The notes below the pieces were generated by a model. It was given only the letters and a program-made list of their open reading frames with translations. It did not search any database and was not told the origin of the DNA. Position numbers and translations under genes: made by a program. Below are positions 57,412-64,000 of a stretch of 64,000 nt of DNA, piece after piece. The DNA is from SIG701 sp045544955 (GTDB taxonomy: Bacteria; Bacillota; Clostridia; Oscillospirales; CAG-272): the NCBI GenBank assembly GCA_045544955.1, contig JAZPZY010000042.1, positions 83,667 to 147,666 of the forward strand, given 5' to 3'. Position 1 is the first letter of the stretch. Each line of letters starts with the position of its first letter.

Positions 57412-58953
57412 ATGAATTATAAAAAACTCGGAAAAATCCTCGGGAAGATTCTGATTCTGGAAAGCATCTTGATGCTTGCACCGCTGCTGGTCAGCTTTAT
57501 CTACGGGGAGCCGCTTTTGAACAAACTGGCGTTTCTCATTCCCATCATCGCCTCCCTTGCGGCGGGCCTGCTTCTGCAAATTCCAAAAGCGGAGCGAAAT
57601 ACGCTGTACCAGAAAGAAGGCTTTGCACTGACCGCCCTTATATGGATCATGATGACGCTGTTCGGTGCGGTTCCTTTCGTTATAAACGGCGATATTCCCA
57701 ACTACGTGGACGCCTGCTTTGAGATCATGTCCGGCTTTACCACCACAGGTGCCAGTATCGTCAGCGATATAACGGTGCTCTCCCGCTCTTCCCTCTTTTG
57801 GCGAAGCCTCTCCCACTGGATCGGCGGTATGGGCGTTCTGGTGTTCGTTCTGATCTTCATTCCCGAAAGCAACGACGGCTCTGCCATGCACCTGCTTCGG
57901 GCTGAAAGCCCCGGGCCGCAAGTGGGAAAGATCGCATCAAAAATGAAAGTGAATGCTCGCATTCTCTACCTGATCTATCTCGGCATGACTGTGTTGGAAA
58001 TTTGCATCCTCATGCTGGACAAGCCTATTCCCGGCTATGAAAACGATCAGTTCTTCTTCAGTCTGCTTGCCACCTTCGGCTGTGCGGGCACAGGCGGATT
58101 CGGCTTTATTCCCGGCAGTATGGAACTGTTTCATCCCTTCTCACAATACGTAATGTCGATCTTTCTGATTTTGTACGGGTGCAATTTCGGCCTGTATTAT
58201 CTGCTTCTCATCGGTAAGGTAAAAGCCGTGCTGAAGAGTGAAGAATTCCGCAGCTATTTTCTGATCGTAATTGCTGCAGTACTGCTGGTTTTCGTGGCTC
58301 TTGTGTGGCGGTTTGAAGATTTCCCGCAAGCATACACGACAGAAGAGTCTTTCCGTCATGCACTGTTCCAGGTAGCCTCTCTTATGACAACGGCCGGATT
58401 CACCACTACTGACTATCACGTGTGGCCCATGCTCGCCACCGTTACGCTGATAACAGTTATGTTTATCGGCGGCATGGCAGGTTCCACGGCAGGCGGCATC
58501 AAGCTTTCCCGCATCGTTATTGCCGTAAAAGGTACCTGTGTCAACGTGCGGAAGCTGATCAGCCCCCGCTATGTAGCGAAAGCAAAATTTGAAGGAAAAA
58601 CCCTGGAGGAAAGAACGGTAAACGACGTGTTTGCCTATATCACTTTGTATGTATTTATTTTTGTGGCCGTGCTGTTTCTTCTGGCGTTTGATCCGGTCAA
58701 CGGGACGATACAGACCATTGTTTCCGATGCAGGAACGTACACGGTAACCCACGGTTTTTTCAGCAATTTCTCCTCAGTGCTTGCCTGCATTTCTAATATT
58801 GGTCCGGCATTTGAAGCAGTGGGTCCGTATGCTTCCTATGTAAACTACACCGTTTTTTCAAAAATCCTTTTGATGCTCACCATGCTCGTAGGACGTTTGG
58901 AGATTCTGCCGGTGCTGATTCTGTTCGTACCCCAAACGTGGAAAAAAATATAA
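57412..58953 (+). CDS. trkH: Trk-type potassium transporter membrane subunit
   Basis: 513 residues with about ten membrane segments and four pore repeats. Filter-like sequences include MSGFTTTGASIVSDI, FGCAGTGGFGFIPGS and MTTAGFTTTDYHVW, followed by a fourth near SNIGPAFEAVGPYAS. The membrane signature GGMAGSTAGGIKLSRI is intact. With TrkA it imports K+ driven by the membrane potential. Confidence 0.95.
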   Translation: MNYKKLGKILGKILILESILMLAPLLVSFIYGEPLLNKLAFLIPIIASLAAGLLLQIPKAERNTLYQKEGFALTALIWIMMTLFGAVPFVINGDIPNYVDACFEIMSGFTTTGASIVSDITVLSRSSLFWRSLSHWIGGMGVLVFVLIFIPESNDGSAMHLLRAESPGPQVGKIASKMKVNARILYLIYLGMTVLEICILMLDKPIPGYENDQFFFSLLATFGCAGTGGFGFIPGSMELFHPFSQYVMSIFLILYGCNFGLYYLLLIGKVKAVLKSEEFRSYFLIVIAAVLLVFVALVWRFEDFPQAYTTEESFRHALFQVASLMTTAGFTTTDYHVWPMLATVTLITVMFIGGMAGSTAGGIKLSRIVIAVKGTCVNVRKLISPRYVAKAKFEGKTLEERTVNDVFAYITLYVFIFVAVLFLLAFDPVNGTIQTIVSDAGTYTVTHGFFSNFSSVLACISNIGPAFEAVGPYASYVNYTVFSKILLMLTMLVGRLEILPVLILFVPQTWKKI

Positions 58954-58990
58954 AAAATATCCGTGATGACTGCAGTCATCACGGATGTTT
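58953..58990. terminator. Perfect palindrome terminator between trkH and the converging gene
   Basis: A 28-nt perfect palindrome (ATCCGTGATGACTG and its complement) with A run before and T-rich after, suited to both directions. Confidence 0.8.
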
Positions 58991-59000
58991 TATATTTGTT

Positions 59001-59495
59001 TCATTCATCCATCGGTGCCGCCGTTATTTTCCGGAACAGCGCCCCGTCGGGAACCGGCGTGTACGTCTCCGGGGAATCACCCGACTTTCTGTACCGGGGT
59101 ATCCGGGATGAACTCGCCTCATCAAAAACGAAGCCTTCCTCCGTCACGGCAAAAATCCATACGTTCTGTCCGTCGTCCGTCCGAATAGTGAGCACAGCGT
59201 CGGTCAGTTCATACCGTCCAACACCCAGATAACTGCTGAGGAGCGAATAGGTAAACTGACACGTATCATCCTCTTGCGAAAGATGAATGGAAGGGCTCAT
59301 CAGCTCGGGCGACCCGTCGTATGTGTATATGTCGAAAGGATATTCCCTCACCATGTGCCCGTCAAGACCAGACAACTGTACCGCCGGTGCATCATCCGCA
59401 CGGCCGTCCTGCAGTTTCACTACTGCATACGCACCGACGAGAACCAGAAATACCAATACGGTGCATACCGGCCAAAGCCATTTCCGTTTTTTCAC
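59001..59495 (-). CDS. Membrane-anchored protein of unknown function
   Basis: 164 residues: a single N-terminal membrane anchor (WLWPVCTVLVFLVLVGAYAV) and an extracytoplasmic beta-rich domain of about 130 residues (SGLDGHMVREYPFDIYTYDG; LLSSYLGVGRYELTDAVLTI). I do not recognise the family. The start is taken as GTG at 59495 (then KKRKWLW) because AGGGG lies 6 nt upstream; an ATG at 59525 and a longer frame to 59597 that overlaps lemA are less likely. It follows lemA by 55 nt on the same strand. Confidence 0.7.
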   Translation of the reverse strand: MKKRKWLWPVCTVLVFLVLVGAYAVVKLQDGRADDAPAVQLSGLDGHMVREYPFDIYTYDGSPELMSPSIHLSQEDDTCQFTYSLLSSYLGVGRYELTDAVLTIRTDDGQNVWIFAVTEEGFVFDEASSSRIPRYRKSGDSPETYTPVPDGALFRKITAAPMDE

Positions 59496-59550
59496 ACGTA
59501 TCACCCCTTTTTCGGTAAGACGCATTCCGGGACGAATTTGTTCCGGCTTA

Positions 59551-60219
59551 TCAGAAGAATACGGATCTGGCTTTTTCCTTGATCTCTTTGGATGCAATAA
59601 ACGGAATTCTCGTGGTATATCCGTTCTTGGCCGCCACGATCATCTTGGTAGGCCATGCAAAGATATCCCGGTTCCACTGATCCACCGTATCGTTGTAAAG
59701 TTCTCTGGCCGCCGTGATCTCACGCTGCAGATACATATTCTGCTGCATAGCGTCAGCAATCTCACGGTGTGCGGCAAGATCGGGGTAGCTCTCTACTGCC
59801 ACGTTGATGCTCCGGGAAATGTTGTCGATCTGGGCACCCATTTCGTTTCGTGCCGCATCACCGTCGGCATCGGTGCCGGAACGGTACTTGGCAATATTTT
59901 CAAAGGTGCTCTTGTCCAGATCGATCGCCTTATCCAGAAGACGGGCACAGTTCTGCAGGACCATAACTCTCTGCTCCAGATAGTTATCGATCTGGGAGGC
60001 GTTCCGCTGGATCTTCTGCTGCAGCTGATCAAAATGCTTCTGGGCACTGATCTTCATAAACAGGAAGATAACGCCGGGCAGAATACCACAGATCCACAGA
60101 AGGATCTCAAAAATCTTCGAGCCGACGCCCACCTCGGCGGGGATCTTTTTTGCAATTACGTTTGTGTCAAGGCCTTCTTCTCTGATTTCGGGATTCAACT
60201 CGTCAAGCTGATTTGCCAT
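59551..60219 (-). CDS. lemA: LemA-family membrane protein
   Basis: 222 residues. One membrane segment (about 34-53; IFEILLWICGILPGVIFLFM) precedes the LemA helical bundle, recognisable by QKIQRNASQIDNYLEQRVMV, then LLDKAIDLDKSTFENIAKYR and NVAVESYPDLAAHREIADAM. LemA proteins are often encoded with membrane proteases or stress proteins; here the partners are two unrecognised membrane proteins. Start 60219 has AAGGAG upstream. Confidence 0.9.
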   Translation of the reverse strand: MANQLDELNPEIREEGLDTNVIAKKIPAEVGVGSKIFEILLWICGILPGVIFLFMKISAQKHFDQLQQKIQRNASQIDNYLEQRVMVLQNCARLLDKAIDLDKSTFENIAKYRSGTDADGDAARNEMGAQIDNISRSINVAVESYPDLAAHREIADAMQQNMYLQREITAARELYNDTVDQWNRDIFAWPTKMIVAAKNGYTTRIPFIASKEIKEKARSVFF

Positions 60220-60238
60220 TTTGTTTTCTCCTTTTTCG

Positions 60239-61849
60239 TTAAAAATGATATATGCTGAGGCCGTTACGCCGTGCAAGTATCTTTCGGTCTGCCGCCGACT
60301 CAGCGTCGGCGACGAAAAAGTTGTTCTTTGCCTCAAGGGGCATGTACTCATCCCAGGGAACCGTTACGTTATGGAACCGGCCGTCGCCGCCAAACACGGA
60401 GACAACGTCCACCCGTTTTTCAATATCGTAGGAATAGGCCGTGATGCACGTCTCGTCCACGCCGTCCTTCGATTGCACGAAGGAGGATTTCAGAATCGCC
60501 TGCGTTTTCGTATCCGGATGGACCACGAGTTTTTCCGACATGGCGTTTGCCAGCGTTTCACATTCCTTCAAAGAATACATCTGCGAATAATCCGGCAAAG
60601 GCTTCAGGGAATGAACCGGTCTTTCCTGGTACATGGGAATCGCCCACAGGGGTGCAAAATCGAAATACACCGCCCGGAAGAAATCCGCATTTTTCCCGGT
60701 GAAGTTCGCCTGTACCTCGTCGTACGAATAGGACGTGTATTTCTCCGCCGGGATCATAAGTTCCCGACTCTGACTGTGCTGTGACAGGATCGTATTCGTC
60801 CGTTTTCTTTTTATGAAATCGAAATCATCCGAATAAGCCGTGGGGGAAAGCATCAGTTTGACCATATTAGTCTGTGCCAATGGGGTGAACAGCGTCCGAA
60901 ACTGCACCTCGTGCGTCCGGTCGAGAGCATTGAAGATCACCTCAAACTCCGAATTGGACATGCTTACGAAATCGTCGTTCTCACTGACCGCACGCTCCGC
61001 TTTACGGTTCAGTCTTCGCTCGCCCCGCTTTACGTACCGTTCAACGCCCTTTTCGCTTTTGTTCTCCAGGTGGGAATCGGTCCGGCTAAAGGACAGCTCC
61101 GGGCCGCCCTGGGCACAGTAATGCAAAACTACCTGCTCACTGTAAAAGGGCTTCGGCTTCGTTACGGTAGCGTGCAGGGTCTGCGTCCGGCGTCTCGTTC
61201 TCGTCTGGCCTTTACTGTCCCGGTACGTTTCCGTCCAGGATATTGTCTTGTATCCGTGATACGTTTCCGTTCCCATAGTATGCACAAGTGCGTTTTCAAA
61301 TACAAAGGGATTTCCGTTATAATCGCCGGCCAGCACGTCCAAGGTGGAGCGTTCCGCATCGTTCTCCGCCGCAAAATCGTAATTGAGCTTCATATCCTCC
61401 TCCTGCTTTACGGAAAAGCAGGGTGCAAAGGAAAGAAGCGGGATAGTGGATTCCATAAGCGTGAGGGAATCCCTGTCGGTGAACAAAGCGTTCAGCGGTG
61501 CCATCTGATTCTCCGCCTCCGCCAGCAGCACGCCTGCCTTTTGATCGGCCTCGTCGATTTCCTTCGTCAGCTCTTTGATTTTCGGCGTCATTTTCGTTAT
61601 GACGAGGGGAATCAGCAGAAGGGTTATGCACATCAGCACGCGGAAAAACTTCATCCAGCCCCGTTTTTTCTTCAGCTCGGCCAGATTCTCCCGGCATTCG
61701 TTGTACTTTTTCACGGTCTGCCGGTTCTTTTCTATATCCAACCCGGATTTCTTCACCAGTTCCTCAAGGAATCTTTCGGTATTCTCCGCATGAAGGTCTT
61801 TATACTTTTCCTCGTACTCCTTCAGCGGATCATAGATTACCGAATGCAT
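60239..61849 (-). CDS. Membrane protein of unknown function, first gene of the LemA operon
   Basis: 536 residues. The N-terminal 65 residues are charged and likely coiled-coil (EKYKDLHAENTERFLEELVK; ENLAELKKKRG). One membrane segment follows at about 68-88 (FFRVLMCITLLLIPLVITKM), a second coiled-coil (PKIKELTKEIDEADQKAGVL), then ~400 residues of mixed fold with no motif I know. It is 19 nt upstream of lemA, and the pairing suggests a common complex at the membrane. Confidence 0.75.
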   Translation of the reverse strand: MHSVIYDPLKEYEEKYKDLHAENTERFLEELVKKSGLDIEKNRQTVKKYNECRENLAELKKKRGWMKFFRVLMCITLLLIPLVITKMTPKIKELTKEIDEADQKAGVLLAEAENQMAPLNALFTDRDSLTLMESTIPLLSFAPCFSVKQEEDMKLNYDFAAENDAERSTLDVLAGDYNGNPFVFENALVHTMGTETYHGYKTISWTETYRDSKGQTRTRRRTQTLHATVTKPKPFYSEQVVLHYCAQGGPELSFSRTDSHLENKSEKGVERYVKRGERRLNRKAERAVSENDDFVSMSNSEFEVIFNALDRTHEVQFRTLFTPLAQTNMVKLMLSPTAYSDDFDFIKRKRTNTILSQHSQSRELMIPAEKYTSYSYDEVQANFTGKNADFFRAVYFDFAPLWAIPMYQERPVHSLKPLPDYSQMYSLKECETLANAMSEKLVVHPDTKTQAILKSSFVQSKDGVDETCITAYSYDIEKRVDVVSVFGGDGRFHNVTVPWDEYMPLEAKNNFFVADAESAADRKILARRNGLSIYHF

Positions 61850-61871
61850 GCGATCCCTCCTTTCCCACTAC

Positions 61872-61900
61872 ATTATACACTATTTTTCGTCCGATGTAAA
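61872..61900 (-). promoter_or_regulatory. Promoter of the LemA operon
   Basis: Minus strand TTTACA (61900-61895), 17-nt spacer, TATAAT (61877-61872), 25 nt before the start codon. Confidence 0.65.
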
Positions 61901-61941
61901 GATGACTATGACAGATTGCCGTTACACGTTCCGCCGCGGGA

Positions 61942-62622
61942 TCATTTATTCTCTGCCTGTCTGGTTTTCATCTTCTGCCAGCTGATATATCCGTAAATAT
62001 CGTTCACCAAAAAAGCGGCAAAGCATACCACCACGGAAACGTATCTGGTATCCGTTACGCTTGCCAGTATCCACAAAACGATCAGCACGATATCGTTGGC
62101 CGCATACGCCAGCGCAAAATACGGGCTTCTTCGGAACGTGAGATATACCGCAAGAAAGCTGGTGGCAACGGAAAGCGTGCTCGGCAGGATGTTTGCCGTG
62201 TGAAAATGCTTCAGGATAAAGTAAAATAACACCGTCACAACGACAGTAAAGATCCACATAAAGCCCGTTTCCTTCCGGCTTACCGTGTTCACTTTCACCT
62301 CTGCCCTGTTGCCCTTATAGGGATTCTTCAGCCATGAAGTCAAGGCCACCACCGCCATGGGCATCGTCATGCCGAGGTAGGTGATCATCTCTCCGTAATA
62401 CGAAAATGTATAGGAAATGATCCCGTACAGCACGCTGAACACGACCATCAGCAATTGTCCTACGGGATTGCCTTTGGCGTTAAAGATCAGCGACGTTACG
62501 CCGATAAGCGATGCGGCAAGCGTCAGGTATTTTTCCCTGTCAAAAAGAAAGAACGACATAAGAATCAGCCCCGCAGACGTGGCCCACAGGGTGATCTCCG
62601 TTTTCGTAAAATATTTTTTCAC
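61942..62622 (-). CDS. pnuC: PnuC-family nicotinamide riboside (or related vitamin) transporter
   Basis: 226 residues with seven to eight membrane segments and PnuC motifs: IFNAKGNPVGQLLMVVFSVL, followed by YGEMITYLGMTMPMAVVALT and a C-terminal YAANDIVLIVLWILASV. PnuC proteins take up nicotinamide riboside by facilitated diffusion; relatives carry riboflavin (PnuX) or thiamine (PnuT). The start is the GTG at 62622 with GGAGGT 5 nt upstream. The 110-nt leader looks like an attenuator. Confidence 0.88.
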   Translation of the reverse strand: MKKYFTKTEITLWATSAGLILMSFFLFDREKYLTLAASLIGVTSLIFNAKGNPVGQLLMVVFSVLYGIISYTFSYYGEMITYLGMTMPMAVVALTSWLKNPYKGNRAEVKVNTVSRKETGFMWIFTVVVTVLFYFILKHFHTANILPSTLSVATSFLAVYLTFRRSPYFALAYAANDIVLIVLWILASVTDTRYVSVVVCFAAFLVNDIYGYISWQKMKTRQAENK

Positions 62623-62732
62623 TTCACACCTCCAAAAAATAAGCATCCGCATACGCATCTTCAAAGACCTAACGATGCGTAAACGAATGCTTTTTTGCAT
62701 TCACTACCCGGTGGCAGTTCATTATTGGCTTT
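62623..62732 (-). promoter_or_regulatory. Candidate attenuator or riboswitch leader of pnuC
   Basis: Read on the minus strand, GAATGC (62690-62685) can pair with the preceding GCATTC-complement GAATGC/GCATTC hairpin (62702-62697 with 62690-62685), or the overlapping AAGCAT (62692-62687) can pair with ATGCTT (62646-62641). The latter encloses ACGCATC/GATGCGT (62680-62674 with 62659-62653) and is followed by ATTTTTT (62640-62634), making a terminator just before the RBS. The two folds exclude each other. The 5' part contains CTGCCACCGGGTAGTG. I cannot assign a class. Confidence 0.5.
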
Positions 62733-62738
62733 TACGTT

Positions 62739-62767
62739 ATTATAGCATAAGGCGATAGCCATTGCAA
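62739..62767 (-). promoter_or_regulatory. Promoter of pnuC
   Basis: Minus strand TTGCAA (62767-62762), 17-nt spacer, TATAAT (62744-62739). Confidence 0.65.
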
Positions 62768-62787
62768 CACAAAACACGCGAAAAACG

Positions 62788-63264
62788 TCAGGATTCGTTG
62801 ACGATCTTTCCCGTAATATGCTCCGGCCGCAGCTCGTAGCAGAGCGTGTTCCGGGCGTACTTTTCGATTTCCGATTCAATATATTCCCTGTCTTTTGTGA
62901 ATTTCAAACTAAGGCGGCGGTAGATTTCCATAGCTTTTTCCCCGTCCTCCACGATATGTAGTTTTCCGAACACGATCACGCTGCGTATGTTCAGAGCCCA
63001 TTCGCCCTCTCTCCGGAAGCCCCCGTCATACACGCAGAACGACACTTTGTTATCGGCAGCAATGGCATCTACTTTATGCCCTGCTCTGCCGCTGTGAAAA
63101 TACAGACAGCCGTTTTCTTCGTTATACCAATAATTGATGGGCAGGCCGTACGGGTATCCGTCATCGCCGTGCACCGATAAAACGCCCCGTTTTTCCCGGT
63201 GCAGGATCTCGACAATCTGCGGCATTTCCAGGCTTTGCTTTTTTCTGGCAACTTCTCTGAACAT
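62788..63264 (-). CDS. Pyridoxamine-5'-phosphate-oxidase-fold flavoprotein
   Basis: 158 residues with the split-barrel FMN-binding fold of the PNPOx-like/NimA-type group: GVLSVHGDDGYPYGLPINYW near the N-terminus, LYFHSGRAGHKVDAIAADNK and VSFCVYDG in the middle, WALNIRSVIVFGKLHIVED after that. Family members reduce nitro compounds, flavins or F420-like cofactors; the substrate here is unknown. GGAGA lies upstream of the start. Confidence 0.87.
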   Translation of the reverse strand: MFREVARKKQSLEMPQIVEILHREKRGVLSVHGDDGYPYGLPINYWYNEENGCLYFHSGRAGHKVDAIAADNKVSFCVYDGGFRREGEWALNIRSVIVFGKLHIVEDGEKAMEIYRRLSLKFTKDREYIESEIEKYARNTLCYELRPEHITGKIVNES

Positions 63265-63305
63265 GATGGGTTTCGTCTCCTGAAATTTCTGATATATCTG
63301 TTTGT

Positions 63306-63334
63306 ATTATACTCCCTGCGGCGGGAATATGCAA
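63306..63334 (-). promoter_or_regulatory. Promoter of the PNPOx-like gene
   Basis: Minus strand TTGCAT (63334-63329), 17-nt spacer, TATAAT (63311-63306). Confidence 0.65.
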
Positions 63335-63345
63335 GAGACTGCATA

Positions 63346-63378
63346 AAAGAAAGTGCCGGCAAAGCAGCACTTTCTTTT
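63346..63378. terminator. Terminator-like hairpin upstream of the PNPOx-like promoter
   Basis: AAAGAAAGTGC pairs with GCACTTTCTTT. It may end a transcript on either strand. Confidence 0.55.
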
Positions 63379-63605
63379 GTGTTTGTTATTTAATCCAGCG
63401 TCTTCATCGTGGGGAGTATGAAAGGGCTATAAAACAGCCACGCAAATATCTTACCTAATCTTGCTTTTTTATAGTTTTTCTTATCCGCACAAAACACACC
63501 ATTTTTACCCATTAAAAATTATCTTACCTCAACTTACCTTTTCGGGACATATCATACCTCTGAAATGGTCTAAAAAATGGCCTAAAACTTATTTTTTATA
63601 AGACA
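63379..63605. other. AT-rich gap without recognisable genes
   Basis: About 225 bp, markedly more AT-rich than the rest of the window, with several repeats of the word TCTTACCT or CTTACCT. I see no gene, promoter or element ends here. Confidence 0.5.
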
Positions 63606-63634
63606 TTGTATTGTTTAACGATATATGATATAAT
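63606..63634 (+). promoter_or_regulatory. Promoter of the 67-residue protein gene
   Basis: TTGTAT, 17-nt spacer, TATAAT, 22 nt before the start codon. Confidence 0.55.
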
Positions 63635-63656
63635 TATAAAAAAGGAGGGTGCTTTA

Positions 63657-63860
63657 ATGGAAGATATTTTAGAACTTATACTTTCAATAGTGTTTATTCC
63701 CTTCAAATCCAAATATGATGATTTTAAAGCCAAAATCAATAATATTTCAAATAAAACATTACGTTTTTTTCTAAAAATCTCACTCATATTGATTCCTTTT
63801 GCAATGATATTTGGTTTATGTTGTCTATGTAGTTACATATTTAGAGGATATTGGGCATAA
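63657..63860 (+). CDS. Small single-pass membrane protein
   Basis: 67 residues starting MEDILELILSIVFIPF, with a charged middle (KSKYDDFKAKINNISNKT) and a C-terminal hydrophobic segment (LILIPFAMIFGLCCLCSYIF). No family is recognised. The start is supported by AAGGAGGG and by the promoter. The AT-rich composition sets it apart from the rest of the window. Confidence 0.6.
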   Translation: MEDILELILSIVFIPFKSKYDDFKAKINNISNKTLRFFLKISLILIPFAMIFGLCCLCSYIFRGYWA

Positions 63861-63871
63861 ACAATAAAAAT

Positions 63872-64000
63872 CCACCCGCATAGCGGGTGGTATTTCAGTT
63901 TCGGGCATAGCCCTAATACTACAGGCTACGCACAAGTGCGTCTTTTATTGGCCTGTCAGCCATGCATTTGTTACGAAACCCCGCTCAAGCGGGACTAAAA
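63872..64000. repeat. Hairpin cluster at the right edge, possible end of a mobile element
   Basis: Four short perfect inverted repeats in ~125 bp: CCACCCGC/GCGGGTGG (63872-63890), GGGC/GCCC (63903-63913), ACGCAC/GTGCGT (63928-63941) enclosed by ACAGGC/GCCTGT (63921-63956), and CCCGCT/AGCGGG (63980-63993). Subterminal imperfect hairpins of this kind occur at IS200/IS605 ends and in their guide RNAs. No transposase is within the window, so this is a guess. Confidence 0.4.

Noticed and set aside
1..64000. CRISPR array, prophage or secretion-system genes
   Set aside because: No regularly spaced repeats and no cas, integrase, terminase or conjugation genes are visible on either strand.

Overview
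The window reads as chromosome of an anaerobic, Gram-positive, Clostridia-type Firmicute, probably gut-associated. This is inferred from Rex, the electron-bifurcating lactate dehydrogenase gene order (EtfB, EtfA with ferredoxin-type cysteines, FAD oxidase), SLH, cohesin-like and dockerin surface proteins, split methionine synthase, strong AGGAGG ribosome binding sites and many TTGACA-17-TATAAT promoters. There is no rRNA, CRISPR array or intact transposase. Base composition is even except for one AT-rich regulator near 29 kb and the last 600 bp.

Left part (1-15 kb): a secreted transglutaminase-like protein cut by the window edge; a hexosamine-6-phosphate and cell-wall precursor operon (left-handed beta-helix acyltransferase-like gene, glmM, glmS); a GlcNAc catabolic operon (nagB-like, GNAT, nagA); an EamA exporter with a PIG-L deacetylase; a tRNA with anticodon CAT that looks like tRNA-Ile2; a cytoplasmic GH20 hexosaminidase with a cupin and a DUF6440-like protein; and an AraC regulator with a DapA-family aldolase. 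Together these point to a cell that imports, deacetylates, hydrolyses and recycles N-acetylated amino sugars.

Middle (15-33 kb): the lctBCD-like bifurcating lactate dehydrogenase; a metF, MetH-reactivation-domain and metH operon; a second GH20 enzyme in a run with an Xre-fused L-serine dehydratase and an UlaG-like metallo-hydrolase; an Xre/TPR regulator next to a MITE-like palindrome; and rex, fumC and an EamA exporter in one run.

33-53 kb: elongator tRNA-Met and tRNA-Glu, then two unusual ECF-type sigma factors with very long C-terminal extensions, a 704-residue protein of unknown function, and three large secreted proteins. One carries an N-terminal cohesin-like domain and three C-terminal SLH domains; the other two end in dockerins. 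The first gene of this set (by transcription) has a 230-nt leader with interleaved inverted repeats and an intrinsic terminator just before its ribosome binding site.

53-64 kb: gpsA, a lipoprotein polysaccharide deacetylase, a PHP phosphoesterase with trkA and trkH, a LemA operon with two unrecognised membrane proteins, pnuC behind an attenuator-like leader, a PNPOx-like flavoprotein, and an AT-rich tail with a small membrane protein and a cluster of hairpins.

The least expected structure is a pair of ~100-bp elements, one just 3' of the tRNA-Ile2 gene and one just 3' of tRNA-Glu. They share one three-way-junction architecture with identical stem and loop lengths but unrelated stem sequences, and each ends in a copy of the neighbouring tRNA's 3' part.
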